From Streptosporangiaceae bacterium (GTDB lineage Bacteria > Actinomycetota > Actinomycetes > Streptosporangiales > Streptosporangiaceae), in the NCBI GenBank assembly GCA_030039095.1, contig JASHQP010000485.1, positions 1 to 6,663 on the forward strand: a DNA stretch of 6,663 nt, in the 5' to 3' direction. Made by a program: the position numbers and the translations under genes. The notes under the pieces are model-generated. The model was not told the DNA's origin and did not search any database. It saw only the letters and a list, made by a program, of their open reading frames with translations. The stretch's first letter is position 1. Each line of letters begins with the position of its first letter. Positions 1 to 5,456 of this stretch are shown here, piece after piece.

Positions 1-2268
1 CCGCGGACCCCGCCGCCGCAAGACACCGTCGCGCGGGCGGCCGGCACGCCGGACCGGCCGCAGCCATACGCCGAGCTCGGCCTGACCACCGAGGAGTACG
101 TGCGGATCGCCGGGATGCTCGGCCGCAGGCCCACCGACGCCGAGCTGGCCATCTACTCGGTGATGTGGAGCGAGCACTGCTCCTACAAGTCGTCCCGCAT
201 GCACCTGCGGCAGTTCGCCGAGAAGGCGCCGCGTACCGCCGCGCTGCTGGCCGGCATCGGCCAGAACGCGGGCGTCGTGGACATCGGCCAGGGCTACGCG
301 GTCACGTTCAAGCTGGAGTCGCACAACCACCCCAGCTACGTCGAGCCGTTCCAGGGCGCCGCGACCGGCGTCGGCGGCATCGTCCGCGACATCCTGGCCA
401 TGGGCGCCCGGCCGGTGGCGGTGATGGACGCGCTCCGGTTCGGCCCCGCGGACGCGCCGGACACCCGCAGGGTGCTGCCGGGCGTGGTCGGCGGCATCTC
501 GTTCTACGGCAACTGCCTCGGGCTGCCCAACATCGGCGGCGAGCTGGCCTTCGACCCGTGCTACGCGGGCAACCCGCTGGTCAACGCCCTCTGCCTGGGC
601 GTCATGCGGCACGACGACCTCAAGCTGGCCGCAGCCAGCGGGCCCGGCAACGCGGTGGTCCTGGTCGGCGCGAAGACCGGGCCGGACGGCATCGGCGGCG
701 CTTCGGTGCTGGCCAGCGCGTCGTTTGGGGGCGGCGGCACCGAAGGCGCGAAGCGTCCCAGTGTCCAGGTCGGCGACCCGTTCAAGGAAAAACTGCTGAT
801 CGAGTGCTGCCTGGAGCTTTACGCCGCGGGACTGGTGCTGGGCATCCAGGACCTCGGCGCCGCCGGGGTGGCGTGCGCGACCACCGAGCTGGCGGCCGGT
901 GGCGGCGCCGGGATCGGCATGCGGGTCCGGCTGGACACGGTGCCGCTGCGGGACGCGTCGCTGGGGCCGGCCGAGATCCTGATGAGCGAGTCCCAGGAGC
1001 GCATGATGGCGATCGTCGAGCCCGGGGGGCTCGACCGCTTCATGGAGATCTGCGCGAAGTGGGACGTCGAGGCGACCGTGATCGGCGAGGTCACCGCCAC
1101 CGGGCGGCTGGAGATGACCTGGCGCGGCGACGTCGTCGTCGACATCCCGCCCCGCACCGCCGCTGACGAGGGCCCTGTCTACGACCGCCCGGCCAGCCGC
1201 CCGCCCGGCCAGCAGGATCTGCAGGCCGACGACCCGTTGCGGCTGGAACGGCCCGCCGCCGGCGGTGAGCTGCGCGAGACGCTGCTGGCCATGCTCGGCT
1301 CGGCGGACGCCGCGGACAAGACGTGGGTCACCGAGCAGTACGACCGCTACGTGCGCGGCGAGACCGTTCTCGCGACGCCGCAGGACGCGGGGCTGATAAG
1401 GGTCGACGAGCATACGTCGCTCGGCGCGGCGCTCGCCGTGGACGGCAACGGCCGGTACTGCCTGCTCGACCCGTACGCCGGGACCCAGCTGGCGCTCGCG
1501 GAGGCGTACCGCAACGTGGCCGCGACCGGGGCACGGCCGCTCGCGGTCACGAACTGCCTCAACTTCGGCTCACCCGAGGACACCAGCGTCATGTGGCAGT
1601 TCACCGAGGCGGTGCGCGGCCTCGCCGACGGGTGCCAGGCCCTCGGCGTGCCGGTGACCGGGGGCAACGTCAGCTTCTACAACCAGACCGCGGACGCGGC
1701 GATCCAGCCGACCCCGATCGTGGGCGTCCTCGGCGTCCACGACGACGTCAGCAAGCGGCTGGCGATCGGCTTCGACCGCCCGGACTGCGGCGTGGTGCTG
1801 CTCGGCCGCGGTGACGCGGAATTCGGCGGGTCGCTATGGGCGCATGTGGCGCACCAGCACATCGGCGGCCTTCCGCCAGCGGTCGACCTGGACGCGGAGC
1901 GCAACCTCGCGGCCGTGCTGGCCGCCGCCGCGTCCCAGGGCCTGCTGGCCGCCGCCCACGACCTATCCGACGGAGGCCTGGCGATCGCGCTCGCCGAGTG
2001 CTGCCTGGCCGGCGGCCAGGGGTGCGCGGTGCGGCTGCCCGGGGACCCGTTCACCGGCCTGTTCGGCGAGTCGGCGGCGCGAGCGGTGGTCGCCGTGGTG
2101 CCGGGCGCCGAGGCCGAGTTCGCGGCGCTCTGCTCCTCCCGCGGCGTGCCGGCCGCCGAGCTCGGCGTCACCGGCGGCGCCGTGCTGGAGGTCGTCGACT
2201 GCTTCACGATCCCGCTGGACGAACTGGCCGCAACGCACCGCGGCACGCTGCCCGCGCTGTTCGGCTGA
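1..2268 (+). CDS. purL: Phosphoribosylformylglycinamidine synthase subunit PurL (5' partial)
   Basis: Large synthetase subunit of FGAM synthase. With PurQ (glutaminase) and PurS it converts FGAR, ATP and glutamine to FGAM in the cytoplasm, step 4 of purine synthesis. The frame is open to the left edge, and its first codons (DTVARA, then [12 protein letters not shown]) match the usual actinobacterial N-terminus. The true start is therefore outside the window, and the internal GTG at 100 is not it. 755 codons are visible, which is about full length for the small PurL type (roughly 740-760 aa). Motifs by window codon: WSEHCSYKS with the conserved His at 59; the [18 protein letters not shown] nucleotide-binding region from about 106; [14 protein letters not shown] at 168-181; and, in the second half-repeat from about 440, TNCLNFG 517-523, GGNVSFY 554-560 and HDLSDGG 653-659. 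It lacks a fused glutaminase domain. It is convergent with the next gene, with only 24 bases between the stops. No frameshift or missing motif was seen. Confidence 0.97.
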   Translation, partial: PRTPPPQDTVARAAGTPDRPQPYAELGLTTEEYVRIAGMLGRRPTDAELAIYSVMWSEHCSYKSSRMHLRQFAEKAPRTAALLAGIGQNAGVVDIGQGYAVTFKLESHNHPSYVEPFQGAATGVGGIVRDILAMGARPVAVMDALRFGPADAPDTRRVLPGVVGGISFYGNCLGLPNIGGELAFDPCYAGNPLVNALCLGVMRHDDLKLAAASGPGNAVVLVGAKTGPDGIGGASVLASASFGGGGTEGAKRPSVQVGDPFKEKLLIECCLELYAAGLVLGIQDLGAAGVACATTELAAGGGAGIGMRVRLDTVPLRDASLGPAEILMSESQERMMAIVEPGGLDRFMEICAKWDVEATVIGEVTATGRLEMTWRGDVVVDIPPRTAADEGPVYDRPASRPPGQQDLQADDPLRLERPAAGGELRETLLAMLGSADAADKTWVTEQYDRYVRGETVLATPQDAGLIRVDEHTSLGAALAVDGNGRYCLLDPYAGTQLALAEAYRNVAATGARPLAVTNCLNFGSPEDTSVMWQFTEAVRGLADGCQALGVPVTGGNVSFYNQTADAAIQPTPIVGVLGVHDDVSKRLAIGFDRPDCGVVLLGRGDAEFGGSLWAHVAHQHIGGLPPAVDLDAERNLAAVLAAAASQGLLAAAHDLSDGGLAIALAECCLAGGQGCAVRLPGDPFTGLFGESAARAVVAVVPGAEAEFAALCSSRGVPAAELGVTGGAVLEVVDCFTIPLDELAATHRGTLPALFG

Positions 2269-2292
2269 GCCGGCCGCTCCTGCGCGATCCGC

Positions 2293-2877
2293 TCAGGACG
2301 AGGTCAGGAACGCGATGAGCTGGCTGGCCCCGGGCGACGCCTGGCAGCGTTCCAGCCGCGCGGCGGGCGGCCCGCCGGCGGCGGCCGCGGTCAGGCACCG
2401 CCCGTCGGACAGGTTCCGCAGCTGCCAGTACTCCAGGCCGTTGCTGCCCTGCACCGAGTGCTGCCGCACCCAGCGCTGGCCCGCCTGGAGGCTGCATCGC
2501 TGCAGCGACACGGACGCCGCGCGGGACGGCCCCAGGCACCTGCCGTTCTGGAGGTAGATGAAGATGTACGTCCCCCCGGCCATCTGGTCGGCCGTCCAGT
2601 TGACCCCGGCGCTCTGGCTGCCGCCGAAGCCGAGACCGCCCGGCACCGCCTCGAGCGCGTCGACGTCCGAGGCGGAGGGGGAGTAGGCGAGCCCGATCGC
2701 CTGCGTGGCGAGCACGCGCGTGGGCAGGTCCGAGGAGTCGTTGTCCGCGTGCGCCCCGCCGACGACCAGGTACACGGCGGCCCCGACCGCCGCAAGCAGG
2801 ATCGCGAATCCGGCGCCGGTCAGCCTGGCCGCCCACGAGCCGCGGACCCGCGACCGAGCACTACGCTTACCAGGCAT
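2293..2877 (-). CDS. Membrane-anchored ricin-B-like (RICIN) domain protein, function unknown
   Basis: The predicted protein has 194 aa. It starts with a basic N-terminus (MPGKRSARSRVRG), followed by one hydrophobic segment at about residues 20-41 (AGFAILLAAVGAAVYLVVGG). That fits an uncleaved signal anchor with the C-terminus outside the cell. Residues 42-100 are Ser/Asp/Gly-rich and look like a linker. Residues about 103-190 resemble two ricin-type beta-trefoil repeats. The first is GRCL (Cys114), LQRC (Cys128), then QRW at 134-136. The second is GRCL (Cys161) and LERC (Cys178), but the Q-x-W has decayed. The cysteine spacing would allow one disulfide per repeat, as in ricin B domains. Only two repeats fit, so a full trefoil would need a third from residues 50-100 or from dimerisation. 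Sugar binding is inferred. The gene runs against the purine genes and ends 24 bases from the purL stop. ATG at 2877 is the first start that includes the basic stretch and membrane segment. There is no clear Shine-Dalgarno. Confidence 0.75.
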   Translation of the reverse strand: MPGKRSARSRVRGSWAARLTGAGFAILLAAVGAAVYLVVGGAHADNDSSDLPTRVLATQAIGLAYSPSASDVDALEAVPGGLGFGGSQSAGVNWTADQMAGGTYIFIYLQNGRCLGPSRAASVSLQRCSLQAGQRWVRQHSVQGSNGLEYWQLRNLSDGRCLTAAAAGGPPAARLERCQASPGASQLIAFLTSS

Positions 2878-2921
2878 ACCGAACGATTACCTGTATCGGC
2901 CCTGTTCTGCCAGTAGAAGTT

Positions 2922-2933
2922 GTAAAAAGTTAC
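2922..2933. promoter_or_regulatory. Short dyad GTAAAAAGTTAC in the AT-richer divergent intergenic region
   Basis: GTAA and TTAC arms flank a 4-base centre within an A/T-rich patch (about 2880-2955) that stands out in a very GC-rich window. On the - strand the hexamer TAACTT (2927-2932) matches the actinobacterial TANNNT -10 pattern and could serve the ricin-like gene with a leader of roughly 40 bases. No convincing -35 was found. Operator and promoter roles are both inferred, and a 4-bp arm can arise by chance. Confidence 0.3.
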
Positions 2934-3003
2934 GAGCCGAAAACTGCGGTTTGGGAACACCTGATCCGCGCCCGGGTGGCGTCGCACCGTCCGAGCGGCC
3001 GGC

Positions 3004-3009
3004 TAGGTT
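3004..3009 (+). promoter_or_regulatory. Candidate -10 element (TAGGTT) of a leaderless promoter for the SCP_3-like gene
   Basis: TAGGTT fits the TANNNT consensus of actinobacterial housekeeping -10 boxes. Its last T is separated by seven bases (CGCTGCG) from the ATG at 3017. Transcription would therefore begin at or within a base of the start codon, giving a leaderless mRNA. No Shine-Dalgarno lies before the ATG, which agrees. The -35 region around 2981-2986 (GTCGCA) is only a weak match. Confidence 0.55.
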
Positions 3010-3016
3010 CGCTGCG

Positions 3017-3505
3017 ATGCCAGTACGCAAAGGGGATCCGGCCCGCCTCCTCGCCGCCGTGAACGCGCAGCGGGCCGCGCTCGGGCGCCCCGAATGGGCG
3101 GGCCCGGTCACGCTGGGAGCGCTCGAGGCCGCGTGCGTCAGCGCGGTGCTGGACGCGATCGATCTGGATCAGGGGCCGGAACGAGACGCCGCCCGGCTGG
3201 CCGTGACGTACCTCCTCGGTCTGCTCGAGGCGAAGGCTCCCGGCCGCGCGGTCGAGGTGCGGATCCCGCCGTTCGCGGCCATCCAGTGTGTGGAAGGGCC
3301 CCGGCATACCCGCGGAACCCCGCCGAACGTGGTGGAAACCGACGCGGTCACGTGGGTCCTGCTCGCGACCGGCCAGCTCGAGTGGGCCGACGCGGTCGCC
3401 GACGGCCGGGTTCGCGCGAGCGGCCCCCGCGCCGACATCTCCGCCTACCTCCCCCTGTCTGCAACGGGCTCTGCTCCCGGCGCTCCCGGTGAGCGGCCCG
3501 TGTGA
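3017..3505 (+). CDS. Sterol carrier family protein (bacterial SCP ortholog, SCP_3 type)
   Basis: The predicted protein has 162 aa and looks cytoplasmic, with no signal or membrane segment. The conserved core is easily recognised: EVRIPPFAAIQCVEGPRHTRG at residues 80-100, PPNVVETDAVTW 102-113, LATGQLEWADAV 116-127 and ASGPRADISAYLPL 134-147. These are typical of the actinobacterial 'sterol carrier family protein' found next to purF. The N-terminal third (residues 7-75) is mostly helical in character and less conserved. Residues 148-162 (SATGSAPGAPGERPV) run past the usual domain end at YLPL; their last codons and the stop lie inside a repeat that recurs 59 bases downstream. The open frame extends upstream of 3017, but ATG 3017 fits the family start and sits at the expected distance from a -10 box. 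SCP-fold proteins bind hydrophobic ligands. The ligand of this subgroup is unknown to me, and sterols are unlikely in such bacteria. Its steady place beside purF suggests, without showing, a link to purine metabolism. Confidence 0.88.
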   Translation: MPVRKGDPARLLAAVNAQRAALGRPEWAGPVTLGALEAACVSAVLDAIDLDQGPERDAARLAVTYLLGLLEAKAPGRAVEVRIPPFAAIQCVEGPRHTRGTPPNVVETDAVTWVLLATGQLEWADAVADGRVRASGPRADISAYLPLSATGSAPGAPGERPV

Positions 3506-3574
3506 GTTCCCCGCGCTCGTGGTAAGTGCCGGTCTGAGTTCCTCCCGGTGGGCGGCCCGTGTGAGTTCCCCGCG
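3483..3574. repeat. 33-bp direct repeat pair, 59 bases apart start to start
   Basis: Copy 1 is 3483-3515 and copy 2 is 3542-3574. They match at 32 of 33 bases; the only difference is A3492 versus G3551. The shared core includes GCGGCCCGTGTGAGTTCCCC. A shorter echo, TGAGTTCC, lies between them at 3534-3541. Copy 1 overlaps the end of the SCP_3-like gene and provides its TGA. Copy 2 is wholly intergenic and runs up to the hairpin at 3581-3636. This could be a local duplication or part of a dispersed intergenic repeat family. Confidence 0.85.
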
Positions 3575-3580
3575 TGCCTG

Positions 3581-3636
3581 TAGTGTCGCCGGCCCGGCGC
3601 TGTCGCTCTAGCCACAGCAACGGGCCGGCGACCCTA
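3581..3636. terminator. Strong GC-rich hairpin, probable terminator without a U-tract
   Basis: A perfect 12-bp stem pairs 3585-3596 (GTCGCCGGCCCG) with 3621-3632 (CGGGCCGGCGAC). It is extended outside by TAG/CTA (3581-3583 with 3634-3636) after one mismatch. Inside, after a 2x2 internal loop, GCTGT (3599-3603) pairs with ACAGC (3614-3618). It lies 75 bases after the SCP_3-like stop and well upstream of purF. No T-run follows, which is common for actinobacterial terminators. It could instead be a regulatory RNA structure or a repeat-associated palindrome. Confidence 0.6.
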
Positions 3637-3650
3637 ACGGCAGGGGGCTG

Positions 3651-3682
3651 ACTGGTGCCCCGAATGTACGATTCGTGCCAGT
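3651..3682. promoter_or_regulatory. Two-tier dyad upstream of purF, possible operator
   Basis: Outer arms ACTGG (3651-3655) and CCAGT (3678-3682) enclose inner arms CGAAT (3661-3665) and ATTCG (3671-3675), with centre GTACG. A run of T (3682-3685) follows. It might be a protein binding site or a weak terminator. The 5-bp arms and unequal internal loop keep confidence low. Confidence 0.3.
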
Positions 3683-3720
3683 TTTGGGTGGCGGCGGCGG
3701 ATGATTCGGTCGGGCCGCGG

Positions 3721-3761
3721 GGTTTGGGCAGGGCAGCACCAGTGGTTTGGGCATGCCTAAA
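3721..3761. promoter_or_regulatory. Repeated TTTGGGCA half-sites and dyad, possible purF operator
   Basis: GGTTTGGGCA occurs at 3721-3730 and again at 3744-3753, starts 23 bases apart. The second copy forms the left arm of TTTGGGCATGCCTAAA (3746-3761), a 16-base near-palindrome in which seven of eight pairs match around a central GGCATGCC. The site is about 95 bases upstream of the inferred purF -10 box. Symmetry plus a repeated half-site suggests a dimeric repressor or activator site. No known motif was matched. Confidence 0.4.
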
Positions 3762-3855
3762 AATCGGGGTTGGTGCCGAATCCGGTCAGAGCCCGGCCGC
3801 ATGCCCCGGCGGCGCGGCAAGGTCGTGATCGGGCATTTCCCGCATGGTGCTGCCA

Positions 3856-3861
3856 TAGACT
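3856..3861 (+). promoter_or_regulatory. Candidate -10 element (TAGACT) of a leaderless purF promoter
   Basis: TAGACT fits TANNNT and ends six bases before the GTG at 3868, which places the predicted transcription start on or beside the start codon. No ribosome binding site precedes the GTG. The first three bases of the box (TAG, 3856-3858) are also an in-frame stop, so no longer purF start is possible. No good -35 is visible around 3832-3838. Confidence 0.6.
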
Positions 3862-3867
3862 GTCGAG

Positions 3868-5454
3868 GTGATCCAGCCTGATGGCCGCCTGACGGATGAT
3901 CTCGATCCCACCGACAGGCCGCCGCGGGATGCATGCGGGGTGTTCGGCGTCTGGGCGCCCGACGAGGACGTGGCAACGCTCGCCTACTTTGGCCTCTACG
4001 CGCTGCAGCACCGCGGCCAGGAGTCGGCTGGGATCGCGGTAAGCGACGGCTCCCGGATCGTCGTCTTCAAGGACATGGGCCTGGTCCCGCAGGTCTTCAA
4101 CACACCGGTGCTCAGCACGCTCCGCGGCTACATCGCCGTCGGGCACTGCCGGTACTCCACCAGCGGCTCGTCGGTGTGGCACAACGCCCAGCCGACGTTC
4201 CGGACCACGCCGTCGGCGAGCCTGGCACTGGGCCACAACGGCAACCTGATCAACACCCTGGAACTGGCCGCGCTGGTGCGGGCCTCGGCGGGTGACGGCG
4301 GGCAGGCAACCGGCGGCCTGCCCGAGGCCACATCCGATACCGACGTCCTGACCGCGCTGTTCACGCTTCCGGTGGGTGGTGCGGGAGGCATCGCGGGTGG
4401 TGCGGGAGGCGTCGCGGGTGGTGCGGGAGGCGTCGCGGGTGGCGGCGGTGCGAGTGGTCCCGCTGATGGCGATGGCGAGGGCATCGAGGCCGCGGCCCTG
4501 GCTGCGCTGCCGCTGGTACGCGGCGCGTACTCGCTGGTCTTCATGGACGAGCGGACCCTGTACGCGGCCCGCGACCCGCAGGGCTTCCGCCCGCTCGTCC
4601 TCGGCCGCCTGGAACAGGGCTGGGTGGTCGCCAGCGAGACCGCGGCGCTCGACATCGTCGGCGCGTCATTCGTCAGGGAGATCGAGCCGGGGGAGCTGAT
4701 CACCATAGACGAGCGTGGCCTGCGGTCCCGCACGTTCGCGTCGCCGCAGCCACGGGGATGCCTGTTCGAGTACGTGTACCTGGCCCGCCCGGACACCTCG
4801 ATTGCGGGCCGGAGCGTGCAGGCGACGAGGGTCGAGGTCGGCCGCAGGCTCGCCGCAGAGCATCCGGTCGACGCCGACCTGGTCATCCCGGTCCCGGAGT
4901 CTGGCACGCCAGCCGCCATCGGCTACGCGCAGGCCAGCGGCATCCCGTACGGCCAGGGCCTGGTCAAGAACTCCTACGTGGGCCGGACCTTCATCGAGCC
5001 GAGCCAGACGATCAGGCAGCGCGGCATCAGGCTCAAGCTGAACCCGCTCCGTGACGTGATCGCGGGCCAGCGTGTGGTCGTCGTCGACGACTCGATCGTC
5101 CGCGGCAACACGCAGCGCGCGATCGTGGCGATGCTGCGCGAGGCGGGCGCCGCCGAGGTGCACGTGCGGATATCCAGTCCGCCGGTGGCGTGGCCGTGCT
5201 TTTACGGCATCGACTTCGCGACCCGGGCCGAGCTCATCGCGGGCGGCCTGTCGGCCGAGGAGATCCGGGTGTCGATCGGGGCCGACACGCTGGGCTACGT
5301 ATCGCTCGAGGGCCTGACCGCCGCCACGACGCTGCCCGCTGGCCGGCTGTGCCGCGCCTGCTTCGACGGCGACTACCCGCTGGGGGTCGCCGCGCAGGAG
5401 CAAGGCAAGCACCTGCTGGAGCGCGCGGTGGTCAGCGCGGCGCGGGCAGGCTAG
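3868..5454 (+). CDS. purF: Amidophosphoribosyltransferase PurF
   Basis: Catalyses the first committed step of purine synthesis in the cytoplasm: PRPP plus glutamine gives 5-phosphoribosylamine, glutamate and diphosphate. The 528-aa product starts with a 22-residue propeptide ahead of DACGVFGVW. Cys23 would be exposed by processing as the Ntn-hydrolase nucleophile. Glutaminase-domain motifs follow: LQHRGQESAGIAVS, GHCRYSTSG (RYSTSG 95-100) and HNGNL 123-127. The phosphoribosyltransferase half has PESGTPAAIGYA from 343 and the PRPP loop VVVVDDSIVRGNT 403-415. Cys298, Cys444, Cys495 and Cys498 (the last two as CRAC) correspond to the [4Fe-4S] ligands of the Bacillus-type enzyme, so this is probably an oxygen-sensitive iron-sulfur form with a cleaved leader. 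Odd feature: residues about 168-205 are an AGGVAGG-type low-complexity insert in the glutaminase domain, where relatives carry a short acidic/lysine loop. The GTG start is fixed by an in-frame TAG four codons upstream. The stop overlaps the purM start. Confidence 0.97.
   Translation: MIQPDGRLTDDLDPTDRPPRDACGVFGVWAPDEDVATLAYFGLYALQHRGQESAGIAVSDGSRIVVFKDMGLVPQVFNTPVLSTLRGYIAVGHCRYSTSGSSVWHNAQPTFRTTPSASLALGHNGNLINTLELAALVRASAGDGGQATGGLPEATSDTDVLTALFTLPVGGAGGIAGGAGGVAGGAGGVAGGGGASGPADGDGEGIEAAALAALPLVRGAYSLVFMDERTLYAARDPQGFRPLVLGRLEQGWVVASETAALDIVGASFVREIEPGELITIDERGLRSRTFASPQPRGCLFEYVYLARPDTSIAGRSVQATRVEVGRRLAAEHPVDADLVIPVPESGTPAAIGYAQASGIPYGQGLVKNSYVGRTFIEPSQTIRQRGIRLKLNPLRDVIAGQRVVVVDDSIVRGNTQRAIVAMLREAGAAEVHVRISSPPVAWPCFYGIDFATRAELIAGGLSAEEIRVSIGADTLGYVSLEGLTAATTLPAGRLCRACFDGDYPLGVAAQEQGKHLLERAVVSAARAG
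4374..4443 (+). repeat. 21-bp in-frame tandem repeat inside purF
   Basis: Three consecutive 21-bp units (4381-4401, 4402-4422, 4423-4443) follow a 7-base partial copy at 4374-4380. Units 1 and 2 differ only at the A/G of ATC/GTC; unit 3 differs from unit 2 only in its last base. Because 21 is a multiple of three, the reading frame is kept: AGGIAGG, AGGVAGG, AGGVAGG at PurF residues 172-192. Near identity at the DNA level points to recent slippage or unequal exchange. Confidence 0.95.
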
Positions 5455-5456
5455 TG
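5452..5456 (+). promoter_or_regulatory. purF-purM stop/start overlap (TAGTG)
   Basis: The purF stop TAG (5452-5454) shares its G with the purM start GTG (5454-5456). A weak purine stretch, GGGCAGG (5444-5450), lies just before it. This layout implies one mRNA and translational coupling, with ribosomes ending purF and restarting on purM. Confidence 0.8.

Larger units (their letters stand above)
3506..3867. other. Non-coding region between the SCP_3-like gene and purF
   Basis: These 362 bases hold no gene I can support. In order they contain the rest of the 33-bp repeat pair, a long GC-rich hairpin (3581-3636), a dyad (3651-3682), repeated TTTGGGCA half-sites with a near-perfect dyad (3723-3761), and a -10-like box just before purF. 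The second half is less GC-rich than the genes, with runs such as TTTTGGG and CTAAAAATC, as expected of a regulatory region. No riboswitch pattern (ZTP, purine, PRPP) was recognised. Confidence 0.75.

Noticed and set aside
165..1166. 333-codon + strand open frame overlapping purL in another frame
   Set aside because: The Arg-rich, motif-free translation is a frame shadow of purL, whose motifs are intact in the chosen frame.
2262..2292. Bidirectional terminator between purL and the convergent ricin-like gene
   Set aside because: Only 4-bp arms such as GAGC/GCTC (2267-2279) are present in the 24-base gap, too weak to claim.
1811..2557. 248-codon + strand open frame spanning the purL 3' end and the ricin-like gene
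   Set aside because: It overlaps two better supported genes, is Ser/Arg/Pro-rich and lacks any recognisable domain.
2705..3016. Longer version of the SCP_3-like gene starting at 2705
   Set aside because: The extra 104 codons overlap the ricin-like gene, do not resemble the family N-terminus, and would place the -10-like box inside the gene.
3664..3828. 54-codon ORF (MYDSCQFWV...) in the spacer before purF
   Set aside because: It has no ribosome binding site, no promoter at leaderless distance and no recognisable similarity, and it lies across the candidate regulatory dyads. A chance ORF is likelier.
3662..3867. Riboswitch (ZTP, purine or PRPP type) ahead of purF
   Set aside because: No conserved core pattern was recognised, and the inferred leaderless start leaves no 5' UTR to hold one.
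4374..4443. CRISPR-like array
   Set aside because: The 21-bp units are directly adjacent with no spacers and are in frame within purF. This is a coding tandem repeat.
4128..4919. 263-codon open frame on the - strand opposite purF
   Set aside because: It is antisense to well-conserved purF motifs, contains a Pro/Ala run that is just the complement of the purF repeat, and has no family resemblance.
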